From: Planctomycetaceae bacterium
Lineage (GTDB): Bacteria; Planctomycetota; Planctomycetia; Pirellulales; Pirellulaceae
Assembly: GCA_024638965.1 (NCBI GenBank)
Contig: JAHEJI010000001.1
Span: 30,080 to 82,931, forward strand
Reading direction: 5' to 3'
DNA: 52,852 nucleotides
Every line of letters starts with the position of its first letter. The first letter of the stretch is position 1. The notes under the pieces were generated by a model. It ran no database searches and was not told the DNA's origin. It saw only the letters and a list, made by a program, of their open reading frames with translations. Below are positions 36,363-45,033 of the stretch, in pieces. The translations under genes were made by a program, and so were the position numbers.

Positions 36363-38061
36363 ATTTTTTGACTTGTGAGGTCGTTTTCAACTTCATGACG
36401 GACTGCACAATCTGTTGCGCGTCGTGAACCGAAATCTGACTGGCAAGTTGTTTGATCGACGGAATGAATGCCGGACTCATGCTGAAACGGCGGAGCCCCA
36501 TGCCCATCAAGAGGATGAACGCTTTCGGAGTACCAGCCATTTCGCCGCACACGGTCACCGGCTTGTTAGCTTCGATACAGGCCCCGATCACATTCTTCAA
36601 CACGAGTAGAACCGGCGGAGCGAGCGGTTGACAAAGGTGGGCAACTTTCGGATTGTCCCGGTCGGCAGCCATCAAGTATTGCACCAGATCGTTCGAGCCA
36701 ATGGAAACGAAATCGATCAGGTCCAGCATCGAATCGATCGACACGGCGGCTGCGGGAACTTCCAACATCATTCCAACGGGGAGTTCTTTCGTTTTAATCC
36801 CTCGATTGTTTAGCGATTTGTACGCCCGGCGGACCATGCTTTTCAGTTTTCGAATTTCTTCGACAGTGGTCACCATCGGAAACATCATCCGCACATTACC
36901 ATCGGGAAACTCGCTGGCGACCCGGACAATCGCGCGAATTTGAGTGTTGAAAAACTCGGGGTGTTCGAATGACAGTCGAATGCTTCTCCAACCCATAAAC
37001 GGATTGGCTTCCTGATGATTCTGACCGAGGTATGCGATGGTTTTGTCGCCACCAATATCAAGTGTGCGAATCGTAACGTTGTTATTTGGGCTCGCCTCGA
37101 CGATACTTCGATACGTCTCGTACTGTTCGTCTTCATCTGGAACATCTGGATGCGTCAAATACAAATATTCGGTTCGATAGAGACCAATTCCTGATGCTCC
37201 CATCGCAACAGCGGCTTTCGCGTCTGGGAGAAGGTTGATGTTGGCTTGAAGTTTGAGGCTGATTCCGTCCGCCGTAACCGCGGGGTGATCTCGGTTTTCA
37301 GCAAGATGGTCTTTGAGATCGAAAAACTCTCTTTCCAGTTTGCGGAATGCGGCAAGCGACTCTGGATTCGGATTGATTTCAACATGACCATCGCGACCGT
37401 CAACGACAATCGTGTCACCTGTATTTACACGCCGCAATACGCCCTTAATACCGGAAACGGCTGGGATACCACGGCTTCTGGCAATGATTGCAGCGTGGCT
37501 GGTTTGGCTGCCGGCCTGCGTCACAATTCCACGCACATCGATTTCGCCAAGAGCGACAGCCTGTGAGGGCAGTAATTCATCGGTCACAACAATTAGCGGC
37601 CCGTCTAGATATTCTGTTTTCGGGTTGACCGCATCTGACAAGAAACTACCCAAGCGAATGATGACGTCACGAACGTCGTTGAGTCGCTCTTTGAGATATT
37701 CGTCATTGGTCCTCGTGAATAACTGTGTATATTCGCCCAACAGTCGGTGAAGTGCCGCGGGTGATGTCATCCGCTCGTCTACGATCCAGGAGCGGATCTT
37801 GTTGGTGAAGGCGGCGTCTCGAAGAATAGCCTGATGGACCGTGAAAATCGACGCCTCGTCATGCCCGACTTGAGACTCAACCTTGATCTCCAGAGCTCGA
37901 AGCTCGGCTGTGGCTTTGTCGCGAGCGTATTCGTAGTTCGCCAACTCGGCGGTGACTTCGGAATCTTCCAGCCGCTTCGTATCGGGATTCACGAATATCT
38001 CGTGAACCACGTAGGCCGTGCCTATGGCGACTCCCGGTGAAACTGCTATTCCTCGACGCAT
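36304..38061 (-). CDS. ptsI: PTS Enzyme I (phosphoenolpyruvate-protein phosphotransferase)
   Basis: 585 residues. Enzyme I takes phosphate from PEP onto a His and passes it to HPr. The swivelling phospho-His domain has 'TQAGSQTSHAAIIARSRGIPAV' split around His189. The PEP-binding barrel includes 'GIGLYRTEYLYL', 'RTLDIGGDKT', 'NPFMGWRSIR', 'FVSIGSNDLVQYL' and 'VCGEMAG' (catalytic Cys). The N-terminal helical domain binds HPr. No HPr, EIIA or sugar EII gene is adjacent. Planctomycetes generally lack sugar PTS permeases, so a regulatory phosphorelay is more likely than uptake (inference). Confidence 0.95.
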   Translation of the reverse strand: MRRGIAVSPGVAIGTAYVVHEIFVNPDTKRLEDSEVTAELANYEYARDKATAELRALEIKVESQVGHDEASIFTVHQAILRDAAFTNKIRSWIVDERMTSPAALHRLLGEYTQLFTRTNDEYLKERLNDVRDVIIRLGSFLSDAVNPKTEYLDGPLIVVTDELLPSQAVALGEIDVRGIVTQAGSQTSHAAIIARSRGIPAVSGIKGVLRRVNTGDTIVVDGRDGHVEINPNPESLAAFRKLEREFFDLKDHLAENRDHPAVTADGISLKLQANINLLPDAKAAVAMGASGIGLYRTEYLYLTHPDVPDEDEQYETYRSIVEASPNNNVTIRTLDIGGDKTIAYLGQNHQEANPFMGWRSIRLSFEHPEFFNTQIRAIVRVASEFPDGNVRMMFPMVTTVEEIRKLKSMVRRAYKSLNNRGIKTKELPVGMMLEVPAAAVSIDSMLDLIDFVSIGSNDLVQYLMAADRDNPKVAHLCQPLAPPVLLVLKNVIGACIEANKPVTVCGEMAGTPKAFILLMGMGLRRFSMSPAFIPSIKQLASQISVHDAQQIVQSVMKLKTTSQVKKFMARQIEQIAPNLVLLDTI

Positions 38062-38220
38062 TCAGAGAATCTACCACCGTCGCTGAGTGCTGACAAACGC
38101 CAATTGGGCGATGAGCAGAGAAAGGCCCAAGGACCGTCAAATTCAACCTCTGGTTGCTGTTGAGCCGCTTGGATAAACACTTTTGCCCGGGTTTTTCACC
38201 AATTGTGGGCTTGTTTGTCA

Positions 38221-38249
38221 TTGAGGGAAAAAGGCTGTCTTGTTATATT
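38221..38249 (+). promoter_or_regulatory. Candidate promoter of the fatty-acid-like cassette
   Basis: TTGAGG (38221-38226), a 17-base spacer and TATATT (38244-38249) are followed by the palindrome GGCCAACTTTGGCC. The cassette starts about 90 bases downstream. Confidence 0.4.
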
Positions 38250-38343
38250 GGGCCAACTTTGGCCGATGCGTGTTTTGCGGGTTGATCACGTCAAAACAAC
38301 TGTTTATTGGCTTGATTATCAAACCACTGAATTGGCCTAAGAC

Positions 38344-38877
38344 ATGCGTTTTTCCCAGCTTGACCGAATTATTTCGCTGGAAAAAGGAAAATCGATCACG
38401 GCGGTGAAATGCCTTTCACTGTCGGAAGATTACTTGCAAGACCATTTTCCAAGATTTCCGGTAATGCCCGGAGTTTTAATGGTCGAAAGCATGTTTCAAG
38501 CCAGTATGTTCCTGGTTCGTGCGACGACCGATTTCAAGTATTCCACCGTTGTTTTGCAAGAGGCGAAAAACCTCAAGTTTCAAGGTTTTGTGAGACCTGG
38601 AGACCAGCTCGAAGTTCATTCTGAAATCAAATCGATCGATGGACCGCTGACGAAAATGAAAGTCACCGGTTCGATCGACGGCGAAACAGCCACGTCGGGT
38701 CGTCTGGTTCTGGATTGTTACAACTTGGCCGAACGTGAAGGTTTGGATCCAGCGATCGACAATTTCATGATTCGCGAATTTCGCTTAAAGTTCAGGCAAC
38801 TTTGCCATCAACTTGATCCGTCACATCGGTCAGCTTTGGCGACGGTGTCCGCGGTAGCAGCGAGTACAAATCCATAA
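38344..38877 (+). CDS. FabZ-type 3-hydroxyacyl-ACP dehydratase
   Basis: A hotdog-fold dehydratase of 177 residues, presumably acting on hydroxyacyl-ACP. The active-site segment 'QDHFPRFPVMPGVLMVESMF' has the catalytic His and the helix Glu of FabZ. The C-terminus extends about 25 residues beyond typical FabZ. No clear ribosome binding site precedes the ATG. It heads a four-gene same-strand run with an ACP, a second hotdog protein and a ketosynthase. Confidence 0.87.
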   Translation: MRFSQLDRIISLEKGKSITAVKCLSLSEDYLQDHFPRFPVMPGVLMVESMFQASMFLVRATTDFKYSTVVLQEAKNLKFQGFVRPGDQLEVHSEIKSIDGPLTKMKVTGSIDGETATSGRLVLDCYNLAEREGLDPAIDNFMIREFRLKFRQLCHQLDPSHRSALATVSAVAASTNP

Positions 38878-38950
38878 CCGAGTTCGTAATCCGACTCGAT
38901 TGCGTTAAATTCCTCAGATTCCAAAAATTCCAACACGGAGACAATTACGA

Positions 38951-39337
38951 ATGCCTATCAATGAAGAGGTGTTTGGCAAAGTCAGAGAAACTCTAGTCGA
39001 TGCTTTGGGCGTTGATGATGATGAGGTGACTGAAGATGCAACAATGGTCGGAGACTTGGGTGCAGAATCCATTGACTTTCTGGACATAGTTTTCAAGCTT
39101 GAAAAGACATTTGATATCCAGATTCCCAGGGACGAATTATTCCCTGATGATATTTTGACGAGCGCGGAATACGTTCAAGACGGCAAGGTGACACCGGAAG
39201 GTCTTTCCAAATTGAAAGAGCGTATGTCGTTTGCAGATTTGACGAAGTTTGAGCAAAATCCGCTCGTTCAGGATTTTGGTAATCTGTTAACCGTCAAAGA
39301 CTTGTGTAACTACGTGACGGAAAAGACCGCTGCCTAG
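38951..39337 (+). CDS. Acyl carrier protein with an internal insertion
   Basis: 128 residues against about 78 for primary-metabolism ACP. The phosphopantetheine Ser is Ser40 in 'GDLGAESIDFLDIVF', followed by the recognition helix 'LEKTFDIQIPRDELF'. About 45 extra residues lie between helix III and the last helix ('LLTVKDLCNYVTEKTAA'), including 'LKERMSFADLTKFEQNP'. The flanking dehydratase-like and ketosynthase genes suggest a dedicated carrier for this cassette rather than the housekeeping ACP. Confidence 0.88.
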   Translation: MPINEEVFGKVRETLVDALGVDDDEVTEDATMVGDLGAESIDFLDIVFKLEKTFDIQIPRDELFPDDILTSAEYVQDGKVTPEGLSKLKERMSFADLTKFEQNPLVQDFGNLLTVKDLCNYVTEKTAA

Positions 39338-39429
39338 GCTGGTCAGCGAGCGGATTTATGGAAATTTCTTGCCGATCGGGACGCACCTGGTCGGCTTACT
39401 TTCATCTGTGTGGTTGGGGCCTGATCCTG

Positions 39430-39969
39430 ATGCGGTGGCTTTGGATTGATCGGTACACTGAATTCATCAGTGGCAAAAGTGCAGTTGCGATCAAGAACGT
39501 GACTCTCAGTGAGGAAGTTGTTGATGATTACGCACCCGGACGGACATTCTTGCCGAACACTCTGATTATCGAGGGAATGGCACAAACTGCGGGTTTGTTG
39601 GTAAGCCAGATCGGCAATTTTCTTGATCGTTTGGTGCTCGCCAAAATACAGTCAAGCAAGTTCTATTTTCCGGCCTATCCCGGCGACACGCTGACTTTTC
39701 GAGTCGCATTAGAACGTCAAGATTCCGAAGGAGCCTTTGCAGTTGGAACGACGCATCGAGGCGAAGAGTTGCAGGCTGAAATCAGTTTGATGTTTGCCAA
39801 GTTACAAGATGTGCGTTTCGCCAACGTGGAATTGTTTGAGCCGGCGGAACTGTGCCGGATGTGCCGCTTGTTGAGAATTTTCGAAGTCGGTGTCAATGTG
39901 GATGGTAGCCCCATCCAGGTTCCCAAGCACATGATTGAGGCGGAAAAAGCATTGCTTCTTCAAGACTGA
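39430..39969 (+). CDS. FabZ-like hotdog protein lacking the catalytic His
   Basis: 179 residues, with the FabZ/FabA fold: 'FISGKSAVAIKNVTLSEE', 'LPNTLIIEGMAQTAGLLVSQ' and 'QSSKFYFPAYPGDTLTF'. The His of the dehydratase motif (HFP) is replaced: the segment reads 'VDDYAPGRTFLPN', with Tyr in its place, while the helix Glu is kept. It may be a non-catalytic partner of the upstream FabZ-like protein or have another acyl-ACP activity. ATG 39430 begins the homologous part; ATG 39358 adds 24 unsupported residues. Confidence 0.82.
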   Translation: MRWLWIDRYTEFISGKSAVAIKNVTLSEEVVDDYAPGRTFLPNTLIIEGMAQTAGLLVSQIGNFLDRLVLAKIQSSKFYFPAYPGDTLTFRVALERQDSEGAFAVGTTHRGEELQAEISLMFAKLQDVRFANVELFEPAELCRMCRLLRIFEVGVNVDGSPIQVPKHMIEAEKALLLQD

Positions 39970-40196
39970 TTGTTTCGCAACGGGGTAGTACTGATGCCGC
40001 CGAGACTCAGATTCTGATTTCGTCGACTCAAGAGTGCTCACGTTGAACGCGCCTGCCAGCCGAAAAATGGCCAAGCGTGCCTGTCCGAGGGCATCTTGCC
40101 CACTCTTTCGAGATAACTTAGCCAACCTAACTGTCAGTTTCTGTTATCATTCAAGTAACAATCACCGTTCCCGTTTAGTTCCCAAGGCGTTGTATT

Positions 40197-41492
40197 ATGA
40201 TTGCTCCCCGTGACCGTCGACGAGTTGTCGTTACAGGTATCGGTGTTATAAATCCTTTAGGCAACGATGTCGAATCGGTTTGGTCAGCAGTCAAAGAGGG
40301 AAAATCGGGAGTCGCTTACACCACTATTTTCGACGCGAGTAAGTTTCCCACCAAGATTTCAGCCGAGGTCAAAAACTGGGACATCAGCGATGCCGGCGAA
40401 AATCCAGCGGACTGGAAGTACCGTGGACGCCATACCAAATTCGCCGCAGGAGCTGCCAAACAGGCCGTTTCCGATTCGGGGGTGATGGACGCGATCAAAA
40501 ATCCGCGTCGCTTGGGTGTCTACATGGGAAGTGGCGAAGGCAATCAGGACTTTATGTCATTTGCGGCTATGATGGCCGCGGCCCTGGATGATGAAGGCAA
40601 TCTGGACCTGGTCAAGTTCACCAAAAAAGGGCTGGAAACGCTCAATCCGTTGATGGAACTCGAGCAAGAACCAAGTATGCCGGTGGGGCATATTGCCAGT
40701 ATGTTTGACGCTCAGGGCCCCAATTCGAATTGTCTGACCGCTTGTGCCGCCAGCAGCCAAGCCGTCGGTGAAGCAAGTGAAATCATTCGCCGCAACGAAG
40801 CTGACGTGATGCTCTCAGGCGGCACGCACAGCATGATCCATCCCTTTGGGGTCACCGGATTCAATTTGCTCACCGCCCTATCGGAAAACAATGACAATCC
40901 GACAAAAGCCTCTCGACCGTTTGATCGCTTGAGAGACGGATTCGTTCTCGGCGAAGGTGCGGCGATGGTGGTTCTCGAAGAATTGGAACACGCGCGAATT
41001 CGCGGCGCACCCATTCTCGGCGAAATCATCGGCTACGGTTCGACAGCTGACGCCTTTCGAATCACCGACATTCATCCAGAAGGCCGCGGTGCGATTGGTT
41101 GCATGAGAATGGCGCTGCAGGACGCAGGACTGAACCCGGAACAAATCGATTACGTAAACGCCCACGGAACCAGTACTACGGTTAATGACAAGGTCGAGTC
41201 AAAAGCCTGTCACGAAGTGTTTGGCGAACACGCCATGAACGTCCCGGTCTCAAGTACCAAAAGCATGATGGGGCACCTCATCGCCGCAGCCGGAGCGACG
41301 GAGTTGATTATGTGTCTCATGGCCATTCGAGACAACGTTTTGCCACCCACGATCAATTACGAGAATCCTGATCCACTCTGTGATCTGGACTATATCCCAA
41401 ACGAAGCTCGCGAAGCCGAATGCAATTACGCACTAAACAACAGTTTTGGTTTCGGCGGGCAGAACATCACCGTGATTGCCTCTAAGTTTTGA
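40197..41492 (+). CDS. Beta-ketoacyl-ACP synthase, FabF type
   Basis: 431 residues of the KAS I/II family, which condenses acyl-ACP with malonyl-ACP. The catalytic triad is Cys183 ('NCLTACAASSQA'), His323 ('NAHGTST') and His360 ('KSMMGHLIAAAG'). The C-terminal 'NNSFGFGGQN' is the gating Phe loop. A stretch near residues 118-160 is longer than in E. coli FabF and may shape the acyl pocket. A gap of 227 bases separates it from the hotdog gene, but direction and content suggest one functional cassette. Confidence 0.92.
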   Translation: MIAPRDRRRVVVTGIGVINPLGNDVESVWSAVKEGKSGVAYTTIFDASKFPTKISAEVKNWDISDAGENPADWKYRGRHTKFAAGAAKQAVSDSGVMDAIKNPRRLGVYMGSGEGNQDFMSFAAMMAAALDDEGNLDLVKFTKKGLETLNPLMELEQEPSMPVGHIASMFDAQGPNSNCLTACAASSQAVGEASEIIRRNEADVMLSGGTHSMIHPFGVTGFNLLTALSENNDNPTKASRPFDRLRDGFVLGEGAAMVVLEELEHARIRGAPILGEIIGYGSTADAFRITDIHPEGRGAIGCMRMALQDAGLNPEQIDYVNAHGTSTTVNDKVESKACHEVFGEHAMNVPVSSTKSMMGHLIAAAGATELIMCLMAIRDNVLPPTINYENPDPLCDLDYIPNEAREAECNYALNNSFGFGGQNITVIASKF

Positions 41493-41578
41493 AGCGAGAA
41501 GCAAGAAGCGAGAGAGGCTTGTGAAGAGTCAAGAGTGAAGAGAGTCGACTTTTGACTCGCCGCTAGCCACTCGCTTCT
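41492..41578. repeat. AAGCRAG heptad repeat with inverted partner
   Basis: Three heptads AAGCGAG, AAGCAAG, AAGCGAG begin at the fabF stop (41492-41512). AGAAGCGAG (41504-41512) pairs with CTCGCTTCT (41570-41578), with an inner GAGTC/GACTC stem. It could end fabF transcription or be a mobile or low-complexity element. Confidence 0.6.
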
Positions 41579-41581
41579 CCC

Positions 41582-41609
41582 AAAAAAAAGCCACCAATTT
41601 CTCGGTGGC
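41582..41609 (-). terminator. Intrinsic terminator, minus strand
   Basis: On the minus strand GCCACC/GGTGGC (complement of 41590-41609) is followed by eight T residues (complement of 41582-41589). It ends the exported thioredoxin-like gene. Confidence 0.85.
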
Positions 41610-41646
41610 CGATTTCCAGTGGATTCTTGGTTACGGAGGTTGTTGC

Positions 41647-42195
41647 CTACCGTGAAGATGCTTGTGCGACGAGGTCCGGTTTTCGACGAGGTTTCACGAC
41701 AGTTGAAGCTTTGTATATCCAATTTGACGGGCCGCCTGCCACATAGCCGGTCTTGCCAATGAGTTGTCCGTCTGACGAGACAAACAAGACGGTTGGGTAA
41801 GCATTGACATGTTGTCCATATTTCTGTTTTAGAAGTTCGTTTTGCTTGCGAAGTTTTTCTGGAAGCTCATAAGTCACGGGAAAATCAACTTCTACTTTTA
41901 TCACATGGTCAGTCGACCAGCGGGCAAAATCGTGAGTTTTGAAAACTTCATCAGCTAGTCGGTTGCACCACCCACACCAATCGCTGCCGGAGAACACAAG
42001 CATGATTGGGCGCCCGGTGCGTTCAGATTGTGCGACTGCGATTTCGTAGTTCGAAACCCATTGGGCATAAGGACGATTATGATTTGGCTGTTCGCTTTGC
42101 ACAACGGATGAACCGAAAAGTGCCGTTATCGTTAATATACAAAGTGTGAATAAGAATTGGCTCTGTGATCTACCGTTGGCAAATACCTGTCTCAT
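41647..42195 (-). CDS. Exported thioredoxin-like protein
   Basis: 182 residues with an N-terminal hydrophobic signal ('FLFTLCILTITALFGSSVV') and a thioredoxin fold. The redox motif is 'GSDWCGWCNRL' (Cys74 and Cys77), followed by 'VEVDFP' and a cis-Pro loop 'VNAYPTVLFVSSDGQ'. The CGWC motif and location suggest an extracytoplasmic thiol-disulfide role; the partner is unknown. ATG 42195 is chosen because GGAG lies 9 bases upstream and the signal peptide follows; the open frame to 42471 adds 92 residues of poor composition. Confidence 0.82.
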   Translation of the reverse strand: MRQVFANGRSQSQFLFTLCILTITALFGSSVVQSEQPNHNRPYAQWVSNYEIAVAQSERTGRPIMLVFSGSDWCGWCNRLADEVFKTHDFARWSTDHVIKVEVDFPVTYELPEKLRKQNELLKQKYGQHVNAYPTVLFVSSDGQLIGKTGYVAGGPSNWIYKASTVVKPRRKPDLVAQASSR

Positions 42196-42521
42196 CTCGG
42201 TTCTCCGGTTGGCTTGGTGCTCGTCAAAGTTGACCAGAGAAATTGCAAGCTGCATGCCTACGCCCGGAGCCTCTTCGAGGAATCCGATGACCCGGGGATG
42301 TAGGCCCCTGGTCTGAGTCGCGTTGTAGTTGTTGTATGGAACGTTAGCGGTGAAAACGCCACAACCCGAACCGACAATGGGCCAAACCGAATCATCGATC
42401 AGCTTGTACGTTTCGAAAACGCACCGGGCTCGTGTAGATTTTGCGCACACCATCGTGTCGTTTGATGCCAAGAAACAACATCATGTACGCTTGGTGGCCC
42501 GCGAACTGTTACTGCGTTACG
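42196..42521. other. Intergenic region with a nested palindrome
   Basis: No supported gene. 42256-42305 forms a nested structure: GCCTAC/GTAGGC outside, CCCGG/CCGGG within, and CCTC-TTC-GAGG at the tip. It may be a terminator-like or REP-like element at the end of the coiled-coil gene's transcript. Confidence 0.4.
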
Positions 42522-44672
42522 CTAGGCAGCTTTTCGGCGCTTCGCAAAATAGAATCTGGCCGCTTGGCCGATCCAGTCATCGCGGTCAATTCGGTCCTTG
42601 AATGCCAGCAGAGTCGAGAATTCTTGAACTGTTTTATCTTCCCAATGCATTATTTGCTTGAAAGTGTAAATACCGTATTCATTCAGCCGTTTTTCAAGCA
42701 CTTCTGCAATTCCCGAGATTAGCTTCAAATCGTCTGGCGAATTTGGAGCTTCGTCGTAGACCACACCTCGTTTAGCATCTCGGCGCGTCCGTCCACCGTA
42801 CTCCGAATCAACCTGCTCACCAAACTGTAGAATAACGGCCTGACTTTGATCCTGGCTAAGTGTGTTAATCTCCGCTCGCAAGGCTTCGATTTCTTTTCGC
42901 TGGTTTTGAAGATCCGAAAATGCCTGATCACGCTGAACAATCAGTGCGTTGACGCGCGTTTTGATTTCCTCGTTTTGATATCGAGACATTTCGTCCGATT
43001 GCGAAGTATGCAATTCAGCTTGCAATAGTCGAGCTGACAATTCATTGCGTTCTTGTCGCAAAGCATCGATTTCCATCACTCGCTGTTCAAGCAGTGAAGA
43101 TCCGCGCGAATAGTTTTCTTTGAGCGAGTTCAGTTGTTGTCGCAGCTCATCACGTTCGAGAGCCAAAGACGCGTTCTCGGAACGGAACGATTCAAGCTCC
43201 GAAGACAGCTCATCTCGTTTTGATTTGATTTTTTCAAGTTCCAGCGAGCGTTCTTTGAGACGCGTGGTGCTTTCCGAGTGGTTCTGCTGTAGTCGAGTCA
43301 GACCAGATGCCAACTGGTCTCGTTCGCTGGTTAATTGGGCAATTTCTGCCGCCCGTTCCTCCAGTCGACTCGCTGCCCGCATTTGACTTTGTTCCATGGT
43401 TGCAATCTGCGTCGCAAGCTGGTCGCAGGCCCGGTTCGCCTTGGCGATCTCCGCTGTTCGCTGTTCCAGCTGGCTGGTTGCCTGCTCAGAAGCATTTTCC
43501 ATCTCTTGAATTCTGGATGTCAATTCACCACGTTCGCGTTCCAGCTGCTCAATCTCCGTCCGGATTTCGTGGATCTCGGATTGCATTTGGTGTTTCACAT
43601 CTTTGGCGGAGGCCTCGATTTCCAGTCGAGAGTCTCTTTCATCGCGCATCTGGATTGCAAAGTCGTCTGATTTTTCTCGCAACTGCCGAATGGTCTGTTC
43701 CTGATTTTCAAGACGTGTTCGCAATGCCGAAATCGTCTCGTTAAGTTCCTTCTGGGCAAGCAGCGAGCTGTCACGTTGAGCCGTCAATTGATGCAAGCGA
43801 TCCTGGCTGTTTTCGAGAGATTGTTCCAAGGAAACACAACGAAGCTTGACAGCTTCAGAGGCGGCGGTCGTCTCCTCAATCTTGGACAACAACAGCTGTT
43901 GATCTTCAAGTTGATTTCGCGCGTCGCGCAGCGATTCTTCGGCAAGTTTTTTGGCCGACAACGCGGCCGCACACTGGCCACGTGATTCCTTCAACAGCTC
44001 ACTATGGCTGCGCAGCGAACTCTCTAGCGAGACGTATTCTTTTTCGAGCCCGTTTTCGTTTTGACGCGCCGTCAGCAACAGCGAATTCAGTGTCGCCAGC
44101 TCGGACTGTAGCTCGGCGATTTGAGCCTCGGCAGCATGTAACTTCTCTGCCGCACGCTCATTTTCAACAGTAAGCTGTTTGACATCCGTGGTCCGGTGTA
44201 GCAGATCGGTCTCCAACCGTTTATGCTTCTGACGCCATTCATTGTCGACCTGGCCTAGTTGTTCAAGATTTCTCTGTTGTTCCTGATGAAGTTGATCTTC
44301 AGTCGTCATCCGCTGATGTTTTTCTTCGTCCAGCTGAATTTGCGTTTCTTCGAGCCGCTTTCGGCTGGAACAAATGTCTGCCTCGAGAGCAACGCGGTCC
44401 AGTTGAAACTGTTCGCGTCCGGCCGCCAGATCATCGCAAAGTTCCTGGAGAATATGCAGCTTGCCCTTCTGACTGGAAAGATCATTAATTAGAGAGCTGT
44501 GTTCGATTTTGTACTGTTTCAACGAAGCCAAAAGGTCTTCATTGTCCTGTTGCAGTTGCGATTGAAGCGCATCATCTTGTGTACGATCACGGTACCACAA
44601 GAAGTAGCCAATCAGCATTCCTGCGAGTACGAGGAACAGACCTGTCAGTATGGGCATAATTGTTTCGGGCAT
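42522..44672 (-). CDS. Membrane-anchored coiled-coil protein with C-terminal H3TH domain
   Basis: 716 residues. Residues 6-27 form one transmembrane helix ('ILTGLFLVLAGMLIGYFLW'). About 35-610 are a continuous coiled coil rich in Gln, Glu, Leu and Arg with internal heptad-like repeats ('LTSERDQLASGLTRLQ', 'LEQRTAEIAKANRACDQLA'). The C-terminal 70 residues (from about 647, 'DDLKLISGIAEVLEKRLNEYG') resemble the helix-hairpin-helix/H3TH domain repeated in the rpoC tail. The coiled coil could extend the C-terminal DNA-binding-like domain from the membrane into the cytoplasm, for example in nucleoid organisation (inference). No function is established. Confidence 0.8.
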   Translation of the reverse strand: MPETIMPILTGLFLVLAGMLIGYFLWYRDRTQDDALQSQLQQDNEDLLASLKQYKIEHSSLINDLSSQKGKLHILQELCDDLAAGREQFQLDRVALEADICSSRKRLEETQIQLDEEKHQRMTTEDQLHQEQQRNLEQLGQVDNEWRQKHKRLETDLLHRTTDVKQLTVENERAAEKLHAAEAQIAELQSELATLNSLLLTARQNENGLEKEYVSLESSLRSHSELLKESRGQCAAALSAKKLAEESLRDARNQLEDQQLLLSKIEETTAASEAVKLRCVSLEQSLENSQDRLHQLTAQRDSSLLAQKELNETISALRTRLENQEQTIRQLREKSDDFAIQMRDERDSRLEIEASAKDVKHQMQSEIHEIRTEIEQLERERGELTSRIQEMENASEQATSQLEQRTAEIAKANRACDQLATQIATMEQSQMRAASRLEERAAEIAQLTSERDQLASGLTRLQQNHSESTTRLKERSLELEKIKSKRDELSSELESFRSENASLALERDELRQQLNSLKENYSRGSSLLEQRVMEIDALRQERNELSARLLQAELHTSQSDEMSRYQNEEIKTRVNALIVQRDQAFSDLQNQRKEIEALRAEINTLSQDQSQAVILQFGEQVDSEYGGRTRRDAKRGVVYDEAPNSPDDLKLISGIAEVLEKRLNEYGIYTFKQIMHWEDKTVQEFSTLLAFKDRIDRDDWIGQAARFYFAKRRKAA

Positions 44673-45033
44673 GACGAGATTCCGTGTCGTGCGTTTACCT
44701 GTGGTCTAAGATCACATGGTGGGATTCGGATTGAGCGAGTTGAAAAGTATCAAACGCTAGCTAATGTGTTAAAAGAAAACGACGGTATCGTTTATTAGGC
44801 TCGGATAAATTGCCCCGAATTCTTAAGTAAATTTTGCTAGGCAATCCGTTCCGGTCATAATTTTGCGTTTTTTCAAGGAATCTTTTCGCTCAACAGCAGG
44901 TCTAGCTTCGCGAGTCCCTAGCCGTCGAAAGCTGCGCAGCTCGTTTTTCGTTCAAGAAAGCAATCCAAATAGTTGACGGACCTGATCATTATGTATACTG
45001 TACTAGAACAATAGTACAGCAAGGTCTCAAATC
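44673..45033. other. Divergent intergenic region
   Basis: 361 bases between the coiled-coil gene and the GntR operon. The right end holds the operon promoter and operator (listed separately). AACGA-CGGTA-TCGTT near 44780 is a small hairpin. No other feature was recognised. Confidence 0.45.
44973..45019 (+). promoter_or_regulatory. Promoter and inverted-repeat operator of the GntR-ABC operon
   Basis: TTGACG (44973-44978), a 15-base spacer and TATACT (44994-44999). A perfect 8-bp inverted repeat CTGTACTA-GAACAA-TAGTACAG (44998-45019) begins within the -10 box and covers the expected start point. It is well placed for repression by the GntR protein encoded 15 bases downstream. Confidence 0.7.

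Noticed and set aside
42199-42471. N-terminal extension of the exported thioredoxin-like protein.
   Set aside because: It would bury the signal peptide 90 residues inside the protein, and the region contains a nested palindrome typical of intergenic DNA.
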